Shown: positions 34,487 through 41,176 of the stretch, in pieces
Layout: the number at the start of each line of letters is the position of its first letter
Numbering within the stretch: position 1 is the first letter of the stretch
IMG/VR virus record: IMGVR_UViG_3300020442_000908
Location: 1-51,391 of that record
Origin: a virus
Length of the DNA: 51,391 nt
Direction: 5' to 3' (one strand)
Program-made: the position numbers and the translations under genes
The notes under the pieces: generated by a model
Told to the model about the DNA's origin: nothing
Seen by the model: only the letters and a program-made list of their open reading frames with translations
Databases searched by the model: none

Positions 34487-35071
34487 ATGAACAGACCAGA
34501 ATACATGACGAACAGGGGGTTTTTGACACCAGAACAGTGTCAAGCAATCATCAATGATGCAAAGCAACACGCGGAAGGTGTTGCGGGTGGTATTTACGGC
34601 ACACCAGAAGACAAGCCGATTGACTGCGGGGACAACACCGATACAGTCTCTATTGATGAAAGCGTCAGGAAGTGCATCGTCTATCCAATGGATTGGTTTG
34701 TTCACGACGCAGTGTACGCCCACATCTGGAAGCATTTGCAACTAGCTAATCGGGCATGGAACCTAGACATCAGTCACTTCAGTGATGGACAAGTAATTGA
34801 GTACAATAAAGGCAATTATTTTAAGGCTCATGTAGACCAAGCATTTCCTATGAACACTCTCGCCTTGGAACGAAAACTATCTGTTACGATACAGCTAAAC
34901 AAGCGGGAAGAATTTGAAGGCGGCGACCTTACAATCAATGGCAAAAAAGCAGAAATGAATATAGGCGACATGATTATTTTCCCGTCCATACTCGTCCATG
35001 AGGTTGAAGAAGTCACAGGCGGCACACGATATGCTTTTGTCGGGTGGGTTGATGGCGCACCGTGGCGGTGA
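34487..35071 (+). CDS. 2-oxoglutarate/Fe(II)-dependent oxygenase (prolyl 4-hydroxylase-like)
   Basis: 194 residues. The iron triad is complete: H115-x-D117 (KAHVDQ) and H171 (LVHEVEEV), with R181 ten residues later as the 2-oxoglutarate anchor (GGTRYAFVGW). The jelly-roll strands VTIQLN, GGDLTI and GDMIIFPS are in the usual order. Substrate is unknown; phage members are proposed to hydroxylate protein or nucleic acid. It follows the primase-helicase gene, with a hairpin-forming palindrome covering its translation start. Confidence 0.92.
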   Translation: MNRPEYMTNRGFLTPEQCQAIINDAKQHAEGVAGGIYGTPEDKPIDCGDNTDTVSIDESVRKCIVYPMDWFVHDAVYAHIWKHLQLANRAWNLDISHFSDGQVIEYNKGNYFKAHVDQAFPMNTLALERKLSVTIQLNKREEFEGGDLTINGKKAEMNIGDMIIFPSILVHEVEEVTGGTRYAFVGWVDGAPWR

Positions 35072-35095
35072 AACTGGGAGGAAATACTGGTAAGC

Positions 35096-35221
35096 ATGGA
35101 TTGGGTGACAGCAGAACTTATTGAAGAGATAAACAACACCTCATGGGTGGATGGTATAGGCACGATTGTAGTTTTTCTTGTGGCCTATGCTGTGTTCCGT
35201 TGGATAAAAAAGAAAATCTAA
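35096..35221 (+). CDS. 41-residue single-span membrane protein
   Basis: Short acidic N-terminus (VTAELIEEINNTSW), one membrane helix (IGTIVVFLVAYAVFRW) and a Lys-rich end (IKKKI), so N-out/C-in by the positive-inside rule. GGGAGG lies about 15 bases before the ATG, long but possible; an in-frame CTG at 35087 is better spaced. It is the last gene of the rightward replication unit. Confidence 0.6.
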   Translation: MDWVTAELIEEINNTSWVDGIGTIVVFLVAYAVFRWIKKKI

Positions 35222-35236
35222 AAAGTTATATATAAC
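35221..35236. promoter_or_regulatory. GTT-N6-AAC palindrome beside terminator
   Basis: AAAAGTTATATATAAC; GTTATATATAAC is a perfect 12-base palindrome. It lies between the last base of the small membrane-protein gene and the leftward terminator at 35236-35267. Confidence 0.45.
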
Positions 35237-35267
35237 AAAAAAACCCCCACCAAATTAATGGCGGGGG
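35236..35267 (-). terminator. Rho-independent terminator ending the leftward MoxR/VWA module
   Basis: On the minus strand CCCCCGCC-ATTAATTT-GGTGGGGG (one mismatch) followed by seven T. It stops transcripts from the 35.4-41.2 kb module before they enter the replication unit. Confidence 0.8.
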
Positions 35268-35355
35268 CTTAGTTCGGGTGATATGTGGTGACTATGAAAG
35301 TCGCTGGCACACCACATACCTTGCGGCATCCCGATATGCCGTCAGGAACGCCAGC
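35268..35355 (-). ncRNA. Structured 3' region of the leftward module (candidate RNA element)
   Basis: Between the last leftward stop codon and the terminator. On the minus strand, GACGGCAT...ATGCCG-type arms around 35328-35347 form one hairpin. GGTATGTGGT pairs with ACCACATATC (10 bp, one G-U) around 35281-35320, enclosing a nested GACT-TTCAT-AGTC stem. It contains TATGTGGTGTGCC, which is complementary to the leader RNA at 41220-41232. It could be a 3' stability element or a trans-pairing site. Confidence 0.4.
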
Positions 35356-35553
35356 TTATTCATCCAACCGATACTCGGCTGATTGACTAGTCTGATAAAC
35401 CTGTTCCGCCTTCGGGTGGTTGCGCGATACAAAATTACACGCATCCGATAATCCGCTAGGGCTTTCTGCTTCTATTAAAAAACGTGTTCGCTCCCGTGCC
35501 TCAATCTTGGTAATGCTGTAGGTACGGTTTTTCTTTATGACATTTGCCATCAT
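35356..35553 (-). CDS. Hypothetical 65-residue protein, last gene of leftward module
   Basis: GGAGC precedes tandem ATG codons (35553 and 35550). The product is a small alpha/beta protein (YSITKIEARERTRFLIEAESPSGLSDACNFVSRNHPKAEQVYQTS), strand-strand-helix-strand, resembling phage proteins of unknown role. It overlaps the upstream gene by four bases. Confidence 0.72.
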   Translation of the reverse strand: MMANVIKKNRTYSITKIEARERTRFLIEAESPSGLSDACNFVSRNHPKAEQVYQTSQSAEYRLDE

Positions 35554-35753
35554 GTTCTTGCTCCATGAAAAATAGATATTACTTTGAAGTCCTTATTCAA
35601 CTTTGCGACAACTGTTCTGTCTTTGTTGATAAGGGATATGTCTTCGGTTGATGCGTCGATAGATAAATCAACTATGTTTCTTGCGGATAAGCCCTGCGAA
35701 TTGCAGAACCTAACATATTCAGACCTAGCTGTTTCAAAAAAACTGTCAGTCAT
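35550..35753 (-). CDS. Hypothetical 67-residue protein
   Basis: The start overlaps the upstream membrane-protein stop and the end overlaps the next gene, so the three are co-translated. An N-terminal helix (SFFETARSEYVRFCNSQG) is followed by short strands (EDISLINKDRTVVAKLNKDFKVISI). No family was recognised. Confidence 0.7.
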   Translation of the reverse strand: MTDSFFETARSEYVRFCNSQGLSARNIVDLSIDASTEDISLINKDRTVVAKLNKDFKVISIFHGART

Positions 35754-35913
35754 TCATCCACCTATCTAACTCTATAAACAATATTATCAGCCCGCCCGTT
35801 AGAAATATCAAGCCCGCGAGATACGGCATCCAATGGTCAACAGCCGCCCTCGAAAACATCCAGCCAAGCAACAGGCACATTGTTCCGAATACAATTCTCT
35901 CTAATCTAGTCAT
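35746..35913 (-). CDS. 55-residue two-span membrane protein
   Basis: AGGAG precedes the ATG at 35913. Two membrane helices (IVFGTMCLLLGWMF and LAGLIFLTGGLIILFIEL) with short Arg/Asp flanks form a hairpin with both ends probably cytoplasmic. It overlaps the next start by eight bases. It is directly downstream of a hairpin/palindrome cassette. A function such as superinfection exclusion or envelope modification is only a guess. Confidence 0.7.
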   Translation of the reverse strand: MTRLERIVFGTMCLLLGWMFSRAAVDHWMPYLAGLIFLTGGLIILFIELDRWMND

Positions 35914-35925
35914 ACTTCTCTCCTG

Positions 35926-35947
35926 AAAAAGTTATATGTAACAAAAA
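35926..35947. promoter_or_regulatory. GTT-N6-AAC palindrome in cassette
   Basis: The core GTTATATGTAAC (35931-35942) lies in A-rich flanks between the T-run of the terminator and the ribosome site of the 55-residue membrane-protein gene. Confidence 0.5.
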
Positions 35948-35968
35948 GGTAGGGGCTTGCGCCCCCAC
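35943..35968 (-). terminator. Hairpin terminator after the 309-residue gene
   Basis: Plus-strand arms GGGGC-TTGC-GCCCC (35952-35965) extended by GT/AC; on the minus strand it is followed by five T. It begins one base after the stop codon. Confidence 0.75.
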
Positions 35969-36898
35969 TTAGAAGCTGTCCATCAGCGTATCGACAACCG
36001 ACTTCTTGAGCCTGCGGTCAAGCAACTGGCTGGCAGTCTTCGCCCCAGTATCACCCTCACCGAAAGCCTTGGTCACTTTGCTGTGACCAGTGTGTGTAAC
36101 CAAATACCCGACCTTGTAATCAAGCTGGGTCTTGCTGACACCGACAACATGAGCCTTGTAGCAAGCGCGGTCAGCTTCATCGACATACGGATGGTCTACC
36201 TTCTTGGCATGGGTCACAAGGTAATCCTTGCCACCAACCCGCACATTGTGTAGGTCGTTGCGCTTTCTGTGAAGATAGTCCAACCCGACCTTGACGATAA
36301 AGCCAGAGGCTTGAACCTTGTCCTTGCGGGTCAGGTCAACTTGCTGGCAATAACCCTCGACCACATCGGTAACTTGGTAGTCATCAGCGCTGTGCCACCT
36401 TTTGCCAGTGATGATTGTCTCATTCTCTGGCGCATGGCAATCCAGATATGCGTTGTAATCTTTCTTGCCAAAGGCAAACAGGACACCTTCACCGATATAT
36501 TCGCTTTCTCTGGTGGTAACCCTGAAGCGGCTGAAGGCTTTGTTAAAATCCTTTTTAAACACGTTCTCATTTGACTTGAAGTAATCTTCGAGGGACATGC
36601 GTTGCGTCTTCTGAAACCTACCAGCAGTTTCGTCGGCCTGAATTTTCTCACGGGCAGATGTAATAATCTCTATGAGACTATTGAGGTACGAAAGCATACC
36701 GTCTGTGGTGTTGACGCCAAAGGTATCGTCAAGATTGTCGATATAATCTGAGACATCCACATCACTGTTGTATCTGGCAGACCTTATCCCGCGCTTTGCC
36801 AACTCACGCATTACACAGGTCGGGATGTTGTACCGTTTGCGTAGGCGTTGTATTTCCTCACGCAATTCAGTGCTGTAAAGCTTTTCATAAGTATCCAT
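35969..36898 (-). CDS. Hypothetical 309-residue protein
   Basis: Starts at the ATG at 36898 with AGGAGAAAA upstream. An N-terminal charged helical region (residues 1-110) precedes mixed strands with many Lys/Asp/His (GEGVLFAFGKKDYNAYLDCHAPENETIITGKRWHSADDYQV, then VGLDYLHRKRNDLHNVRVGGKDYLVTHAKKVDHPYVDEA). No motif was recognised. It has its own terminator and, upstream, a perfect palindrome, so it is expressed as a separate cassette within the MoxR/VWA module. Confidence 0.82.
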   Translation of the reverse strand: MDTYEKLYSTELREEIQRLRKRYNIPTCVMRELAKRGIRSARYNSDVDVSDYIDNLDDTFGVNTTDGMLSYLNSLIEIITSAREKIQADETAGRFQKTQRMSLEDYFKSNENVFKKDFNKAFSRFRVTTRESEYIGEGVLFAFGKKDYNAYLDCHAPENETIITGKRWHSADDYQVTDVVEGYCQQVDLTRKDKVQASGFIVKVGLDYLHRKRNDLHNVRVGGKDYLVTHAKKVDHPYVDEADRACYKAHVVGVSKTQLDYKVGYLVTHTGHSKVTKAFGEGDTGAKTASQLLDRRLKKSVVDTLMDSF

Positions 36899-36914
36899 AG
36901 TTTTCTCCTGATTG

Positions 36915-36934
36915 AAAAGTTAGATGTAACTTTT
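36915..36934. promoter_or_regulatory. Best copy of the GTT-N6-AAC palindrome
   Basis: AAAAGTTAGATGTAACTTTT has perfect eight-base arms around a four-base centre. It is placed just before the AATCAGGAG ribosome site of the 309-residue gene and after the terminator of the upstream gene. Confidence 0.6.
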
Positions 36935-36943
36935 GTTACACCT

Positions 36944-36966
36944 GAAAAGGTGGGGCAGTACCCCAC
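36944..36966 (-). terminator. Hairpin terminator after the 58-residue gene
   Basis: GTGGGG-CAGTA-CCCCAC (36950-36966), followed on the minus strand by CTTTT. Eight bases after the stop codon. Confidence 0.72.
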
Positions 36967-36974
36967 TAATTGTG

Positions 36975-37151
36975 TTATTCCTGTTTGATAAAATTGCACT
37001 CCCAATCTTTAGCCGCGTCCCAGCCGATTGCATCGCGCAGTAACTCAAAGGCTTCCTCAGTGGCCTCGTCTTCATCACTAGCCTCTACTTCATAGGCGTA
37101 AAAGGTTTCGCTGATTGGTTGCAAATGCACCGTGTATGTTTTCTTTTTCAT
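36975..37151 (-). CDS. 58-residue acidic hypothetical protein
   Basis: AGGAGCAAG precedes the ATG at 37151. An N-terminal strand (KKKTYTVHLQPISETFYAYEVEA) is followed by an acidic helix (EDEATEEAFELLRDAIGWDAAKDW) and a short strand, the strand-helix-strand shape of many small phage modulators. It has its own terminator on each side. It lies directly downstream of the VWA/metallopeptidase gene. Confidence 0.7.
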   Translation of the reverse strand: MKKKTYTVHLQPISETFYAYEVEASDEDEATEEAFELLRDAIGWDAAKDWECNFIKQE

Positions 37152-37175
37152 AATCTTGCTCCTAATTTGATTTGA

Positions 37176-37201
37176 AAAGGTAGGGGGCTTGCGCCCCCCA
37201 C
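37176..37201 (-). terminator. Hairpin terminator after the VWA/HExxH gene
   Basis: GGGGGC-TTGC-GCCCCC (37183-37198) extended by GT/AC; CTTTT follows on the minus strand. One base after the stop codon. Confidence 0.77.
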
Positions 37202-37202
37202 G

Positions 37203-38333
37203 TTAGTCCAGCTTGACGACCTCGCCAAAGGGAGCCTCGTCTGTGCCTGTGCTGACCCACAAGGTGGGGTAGCTAGGCGGTGCTGGAAAGTCATTGACGT
37301 ACAGGTCAGTGAAGTAGATAAAGCTATCAACATCCAGACCATGTTCATCAATGTAGTCGAATACAGGGGTGACCAGTGTGCCGCCCCTGCCTTTGATGTC
37401 GAGCGCATCAATGACCTCGCCCTGACCAAAGTGATGCACCTCGCGCACCCGTGTGTCGCAGACAATCACGGTCACGCTCTCTGGTGACAACTCTTCGGTC
37501 ACCGCATTGAGTTCGCTGACAAACTGTGTCAGTTCGCTCTGGCTCAGTGACGCACTGCTGTCAATGCCGACCACGATATGACCGCATCCGATACGGTCAA
37601 TGCTGGGCATAATCATACGCCCGTGGTGGAAGTGCTTGCGATTGACCCGCTGGTAAGTGACACCATCGGGCTGTTCGCCGCCAGCAAATCGGCGCAGTAC
37701 ATCGCACCAATCAACCTTGGGTTGCATCAACTCGTTGATGTGGTCAGCAAGTGCATCAGGCAAGTCACCGCCTGCCTCGCGTACCCTGTCAGCCGCCGCA
37801 ATGATGCGCTGAGAAATGTCAGCTTCCATCGCGTCAACCTGTTCCGCAGACAAAGGCGAACCATCGTCATTGGTAGGCTCAGTAACCTCACCCCATGGGC
37901 AAGGCTTCTTGACTGTGCCGCTATCGTCTTGCTCCTGCTTGAGCAAGTCATAGATGCGCTCTGCACTCATGCCGTTGTATTGCGGGTCATGCAGACCGCC
38001 ATCGGGCATCGTGCCGATACCAGCCTCAATCAATATGCCATTGATTGCGTAGTCTGTTGCGATATTCCAAAGCTTGGCATCGCGCTCACCCCGCCGTAGG
38101 TGGTGGCAGAAAGCAACGTGCAAAGCTTCGTGACAATTCACGAACAGCAATTCATCTTCGGTCAGCCCGTCAACGAATACACTGTCGAACAACACACACT
38201 TGCCATCGGTTGCCATCGTCTGGGTCTGCCCCGTGGATGACATGCTAGGCAAGCCCATCAACACCGCGCCGTAGAAAGGTGCGCGGATAAGAGCCTGTGT
38301 GCGGGAACGTGCAATTTTGAGTTCTGTGTCCAT
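37203..38333 (-). CDS. DUF2201-type metallopeptidase-like / VWA protein
   Basis: 376 residues. The N-terminal half has a zinc site H68-E-A-L-H72 with a following FCHHLRRGERDAKLWNIATDYAIN, the DUF2201 putative metallopeptidase signature. The C-terminal half is a von Willebrand factor A domain with an intact metal site D258-x-S260-x-S262 (VVGIDSSASLSQ), then a GTLVTPVFDYI threonine segment and FTDLY. In cellular genomes such proteins are paired with MoxR-type AAA+ ATPases, and one is encoded immediately upstream here. It probably acts as the client-binding or protease partner. Its target in the host is unknown. Confidence 0.9.
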   Translation of the reverse strand: MDTELKIARSRTQALIRAPFYGAVLMGLPSMSSTGQTQTMATDGKCVLFDSVFVDGLTEDELLFVNCHEALHVAFCHHLRRGERDAKLWNIATDYAINGILIEAGIGTMPDGGLHDPQYNGMSAERIYDLLKQEQDDSGTVKKPCPWGEVTEPTNDDGSPLSAEQVDAMEADISQRIIAAADRVREAGGDLPDALADHINELMQPKVDWCDVLRRFAGGEQPDGVTYQRVNRKHFHHGRMIMPSIDRIGCGHIVVGIDSSASLSQSELTQFVSELNAVTEELSPESVTVIVCDTRVREVHHFGQGEVIDALDIKGRGGTLVTPVFDYIDEHGLDVDSFIYFTDLYVNDFPAPPSYPTLWVSTGTDEAPFGEVVKLD

Positions 38334-38345
38334 AATCTTCTCCTG

Positions 38346-38366
38346 AAAAAGTTACATGAAACAAAA
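38346..38366. promoter_or_regulatory. GTT-N6-AAC element in cassette before VWA gene
   Basis: GTTACATGAAAC (38351-38362) in A-rich flanks, between the upstream terminator T-run and the AGGAGAAG ribosome site of the VWA gene. The centre is less symmetric than in the other copies. Confidence 0.45.
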
Positions 38367-38388
38367 AGGTGGGGTGGCGAACCCCCAC
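38364..38388 (-). terminator. Hairpin terminator after the MoxR gene
   Basis: GTGGGGT-GGCGA-ACCCC(C)AC (38369-38388), one bulged C; CTTTTTG follows on the minus strand. Four bases after the MoxR stop. Confidence 0.72.
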
Positions 38389-38392
38389 AATT

Positions 38393-39409
38393 TTAGTTGA
38401 GCAAGTCAACCCCGCCATTCAAAGCCCAATCACGAACCGCATTGGCCTGCTTCAAATCAGGGTCACGCTTGAGCGCATCCCTCATAACGAAAGCAACCAT
38501 TTCTTTTTGCGGTATCCTGTCAAGGTACGCACATAGCGGCGTAGCATTGTCAGGCTTCAGGCTGGCTGATATGCCAGCGCAAAGCGCATACAGGACATCA
38601 CTTTCTTCAGGCAGTCTAGTGCCATCAGGGTCAGCGATAATATCCTTGATTGCTGGGGCTTTTGTGGTGAGTTTTTTGTAGGCTAGGAAGTCCGCGCCCA
38701 CACCGTCACCAACTGTGCCAAAAAGCGCATGTTGAAAAGCACCTTCGGACAAGTCAAAGCCTAGCAATGTGCTGACCTTGTCCCAACTTCTGGGGCTGGG
38801 GCAAGCCTTCGCATCGCGGTCAAACTTGTGCAGATTGTCAGGCCGCGCCCGTAGGTAGCCAATGACAAGCGGGTCACGATTGTTAGCCGCAAAGTACCCG
38901 ACGACATCCTCTAGGTCGCTTTCGATTTGCAACCATGTCAGTCTGTCGCGTAGGTGTGTCGGCATGGTGTTCGTGCCAGACCTGTCCTTGGCTGGGTTAC
39001 CAGCACAGACGATTGCGACATTGTCAGGCAAGACATGACCGCCAAGGCTCCGCTCATTGATAATCTGGGCGGCGATATTCTGGTTCGTGACGGGAGCCTG
39101 TGGCAGTTCGTCAAAAAACAGGACATACTTTTTGGCTGGGTCAAAGTCAAACCAATCGGGTGTCAGGTGTATCATTGCGCTGTTGTCAGCGTTGGGGATA
39201 CGCCAGCCCGATACCTCAGTGAAGTCACGGTCTGTCAGACGCTGGTCAATGAAGACCGCATCCAATTCGTCCGCAACTTGTCGGACTGCGCTGGTCTTGC
39301 CGCCGCCTGCGCTACCTTCGAGGTAACAGGTGACGTACTGACCGCCGTGCGCTGACCACTGGTCGAGGCATGAAGCTTTGATGATATTGGTAGCTGTAGA
39401 TAGTCTCAT
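38393..39409 (-). CDS. MoxR-type AAA+ ATPase
   Basis: 338 residues from the ATG at 39409 (AGGAGAAAA upstream; the in-frame ATG at 39451 lies in the leader palindrome). Walker A GSAGGGKTS (32-40), Walker B VLFFDELPQ (96-104), sensor 1 IVCAGNPA, then T-H-L-R-D-R-L with candidate arginine finger. This layout matches the MoxR/RavA-like chaperone ATPases that remodel clients with a VWA partner, here the next gene. The two are separated by a terminator and a palindrome rather than simply coupled, so their ratio may be controlled. Confidence 0.9.
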   Translation of the reverse strand: MRLSTATNIIKASCLDQWSAHGGQYVTCYLEGSAGGGKTSAVRQVADELDAVFIDQRLTDRDFTEVSGWRIPNADNSAMIHLTPDWFDFDPAKKYVLFFDELPQAPVTNQNIAAQIINERSLGGHVLPDNVAIVCAGNPAKDRSGTNTMPTHLRDRLTWLQIESDLEDVVGYFAANNRDPLVIGYLRARPDNLHKFDRDAKACPSPRSWDKVSTLLGFDLSEGAFQHALFGTVGDGVGADFLAYKKLTTKAPAIKDIIADPDGTRLPEESDVLYALCAGISASLKPDNATPLCAYLDRIPQKEMVAFVMRDALKRDPDLKQANAVRDWALNGGVDLLN

Positions 39410-39425
39410 AATTTTCTCCTGATTG

Positions 39426-39453
39426 AAAAAGTTACATGCAACAATTTGCATGT
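39426..39453. promoter_or_regulatory. GTT-N6-AAC element extended into a second inverted repeat
   Basis: GTTACATGCAAC (39431-39442) overlaps ACATGCAA-CAAT-TTGCATGT (39434-39453), a perfect eight-base inverted repeat. It sits in the MoxR leader between terminator and ribosome site. Confidence 0.5.
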
Positions 39454-39454
39454 G

Positions 39455-39475
39455 AAAAGGCGGGGCAAGCCCCGC
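39455..39475 (-). terminator. Hairpin terminator after the 36-residue gene
   Basis: GCGGGGC-AA-GCCCCGC (39460-39475), CTTTT on the minus strand. Five bases after the stop codon. Confidence 0.75.
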
Positions 39476-39480
39476 AAGCG

Positions 39481-39591
39481 TTACTTGTTTTTGATTTGCT
39501 GGATAATCTCTTTACCAATCCCGATAATGAGATACCCAAGGAAAACCACTGGGAACAAATAACCCCAGATAAGTACGGTAAAATCTACCAT
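39481..39591 (-). CDS. 36-residue single-span membrane protein
   Basis: Reads VDFTVLIWGYLFPVVFLGYL then IIGIGKEIIQQIKNK: one long membrane helix followed by a basic tail, so the C-terminus is probably cytoplasmic. It starts three bases after the upstream gene stop, with only a weak ribosome site (CTAAGAA), so it probably depends on translation of that gene. It lies just upstream of the MoxR gene. Confidence 0.6.
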   Translation of the reverse strand: MVDFTVLIWGYLFPVVFLGYLIIGIGKEIIQQIKNK

Positions 39592-39594
39592 TTC

Positions 39595-39759
39595 TTAGTT
39601 CCTTCCATGCCAATACATACCAGCGCACCCGCCAAGTATTCCTGCCACACCAATCAACCCAGTGACTGTGTTGATAACTGGGTCACCATGTGGAATGACC
39701 AGCACGGTGAGCAGGCTGATAGCCAAGCCCATAGCCGTTGTAAATATGCTTACAAACAT
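39595..39759 (-). CDS. 54-residue two-span membrane protein
   Basis: The start at 39759 is chosen because AGGAGG lies six bases upstream; the ATG at 39765 is too close to it. Two membrane helices (VSIFTTAMGLAISLLTVLVIP and VINTVTGLIGVAGILGGCAGMYW) with a short H-G-D loop. It is followed three bases later by another membrane peptide gene. The pair resembles small phage envelope proteins, but no function can be assigned. Confidence 0.68.
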   Translation of the reverse strand: MFVSIFTTAMGLAISLLTVLVIPHGDPVINTVTGLIGVAGILGGCAGMYWHGRN

Positions 39760-39781
39760 TTTCATCCTCCTGATTTGATAG

Positions 39782-39804
39782 AAAAGGTGGGGCTTGCGCC
39801 CCAC
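39782..39804 (-). terminator. Hairpin terminator after the 96-residue gene
   Basis: Perfect GTGGGGC-TTGC-GCCCCAC (39787-39804), CTTTTC on the minus strand. Three bases after the stop codon. Confidence 0.78.
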
Positions 39805-39807
39805 AAG

Positions 39808-40098
39808 TTAGCCTGCCTGATATGCTAATTCAGCTTGAGTTATTTTTTGCTGTATCAATTCAGCAAGGGCTACTTCCTCTCGTACTAATTCAGCAAGAGC
39901 CTTTGCTTCTTTTAGTGTGTTGAATGTCCCAAGAACACCGCACTCGTTTGTGTGCTTTTCAACGGTCGGGTTCCTTTTGATGCAACATAAATTCCAGACA
40001 GTGTCTGAGCCGCTAAAATTTTGCTTCCACGAATCTACATAAAAAGCGCCGCACTCAGATGTGTAAACGCCTGTGTCTAGTTTTTTCCATTTTAACAT
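39808..40098 (-). CDS. Hypothetical 96-residue protein
   Basis: AGGAG precedes the ATG at 40098. An N-terminal beta half has Cys and Trp (YTSECGAFYVDSWKQNFSGSDTVWNLCCIKRN). A C-terminal amphipathic helix with a repeated A-E-L pattern (AKALAELVREEVALAELIQQKITQAELAY) looks like a coiled coil. No family was recognised. Confidence 0.75.
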   Translation of the reverse strand: MLKWKKLDTGVYTSECGAFYVDSWKQNFSGSDTVWNLCCIKRNPTVEKHTNECGVLGTFNTLKEAKALAELVREEVALAELIQQKITQAELAYQAG

Positions 40099-40116
40099 AA
40101 TAGTTCTCCTGATTGA

Positions 40117-40142
40117 TAAAAGGTGGGGTCGCTACCCCCCAC
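40117..40142 (-). terminator. Hairpin terminator after the 213-residue gene
   Basis: GTGGGGT-CGCT-ACCCC with an extended CCAC end (40123-40142), CTTTT on the minus strand. Two bases after the stop codon. Confidence 0.72.
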
Positions 40143-40144
40143 GA

Positions 40145-40786
40145 TTAAGCGGTAACCTTGGCGAACACTTCGTTCACTTCGGCGTTGTCAGCCACGGCCT
40201 TCTCAGCGGCCTTGGCTTCGCGCTCCGCGTCAGCAAGGCGAGCCTTACATTCGGCGGCAAACTTCTCAATGTCAGCGACTGATTTGAGAACAGCGGCTTC
40301 GGTGGATACCTTGCCAGTCTTAGTGAGCCGCCCGACAGCCTTGTCGAGAAGCTTGTCATAGGCTGACTTTGCACCGTCACCCGAAAAGAAAGCTTTAAGC
40401 TTGGCTTCACTGGTGACCTCATTGGCCTCGAAAAACTCAGCAACTTGGGTCACCGTTGCGTTGCTGTTCAGCGACAATTCGCGGATAAGGTCAACGCTGT
40501 GGCGGTAGAAGTATTTGGCCTGTGAAGCACTCACCCCAGCATTTTCCAACTGACGCTTTATCTCACCCGATACCGTGGTATCGAAAAGGTTTTTCGCGCC
40601 AGCTTTCTTGTTGCGTGGAAAGCTTTTCGGGTTTGCAATTTCAACAGCAATGGCCGCATAGCTTTCTAGGCGAGCCGTGTTGTTTTGCGCCGTGTTGTCT
40701 GCGTTTTTAGCTTTGCGGCGAGCAATCGCTTTCTCGCTAGTGACAACAGACTTAACGACATCTTGGTTCAAATTTACTTTTTCCAT
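40145..40786 (-). CDS. Hypothetical Ala/Lys-rich helical protein
   Basis: 213 residues from the ATG at 40786 (AGGAGATATATT upstream; an in-frame ATG at 40870 lies in the previous gene). It is almost entirely helical, rich in Ala, Lys, Glu and Ser, with a basic N-terminal third (KAIARRKAKNADNT) and a coiled-coil-like C-terminus (FAAECKARLADAEREAKAAEKAVADNAEVNEVF). It may be a nucleoid- or scaffold-like protein; no known family is recognised. Confidence 0.78.
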   Translation of the reverse strand: MEKVNLNQDVVKSVVTSEKAIARRKAKNADNTAQNNTARLESYAAIAVEIANPKSFPRNKKAGAKNLFDTTVSGEIKRQLENAGVSASQAKYFYRHSVDLIRELSLNSNATVTQVAEFFEANEVTSEAKLKAFFSGDGAKSAYDKLLDKAVGRLTKTGKVSTEAAVLKSVADIEKFAAECKARLADAEREAKAAEKAVADNAEVNEVFAKVTA

Positions 40787-40810
40787 AATATATCTCCTGA
40801 TTTGAATAGA

Positions 40811-40831
40811 AAAGGCGGGTGGCGAACCCGC
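40811..40831 (-). terminator. Hairpin terminator after the 107-residue gene
   Basis: GCGGGT-GGCGA-ACCCGC (40815-40831), CCTTTTC on the minus strand. Four bases after the stop codon. Confidence 0.73.
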
Positions 40832-40835
40832 AAAA

Positions 40836-41159
40836 TTACTCGCCTTCTGCTGAGTACCAATCGCGAGCATCTATCCAGACGCCTTGGTCACAGCCAGATG
40901 TTAGGCTGACCGCATATTGCACATGGTCACGCTGGACAATACGCAAGTTTTTGCCCAGTGCTTGGCAGATACCGTTGACCCGCTCGCGGGTTGTTACGGT
41001 AGGCCAGCCAGCCAGTGAAACCTCTAGGCCGTTGTCAGTCTTGCGAGCAATCTCGTTGCCGTGCAACCAGACAGAGCGTCCATCAGTTTCAGTGTTTTTG
41101 ATTTTCAAGCTCTCACCATTGGCGAAAGCGTTTGCGATTTTCTGTGTAATTTTTCTCAT
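40836..41159 (-). CDS. Hypothetical 107-residue protein, first gene of leftward module
   Basis: The start at 41159 is chosen for AGGAGACTACACT upstream; an ATG at 41201 lies in the leader terminator. Beta-rich N-terminal part (KIKNTETDGRSVWLHGNEIARK), then a helix with RERVNGICQALG, and strands (LRIVQRDHVQYAVSL). It is strongly reminiscent of small phage modulators near early promoters, but no family was recognised. It is placed just behind a transcription terminator, so its expression requires read-through or another promoter. Confidence 0.75.
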   Translation of the reverse strand: MRKITQKIANAFANGESLKIKNTETDGRSVWLHGNEIARKTDNGLEVSLAGWPTVTTRERVNGICQALGKNLRIVQRDHVQYAVSLTSGCDQGVWIDARDWYSAEGE

Positions 41160-41176
41160 AGTGTAGTCTCCTGAAA

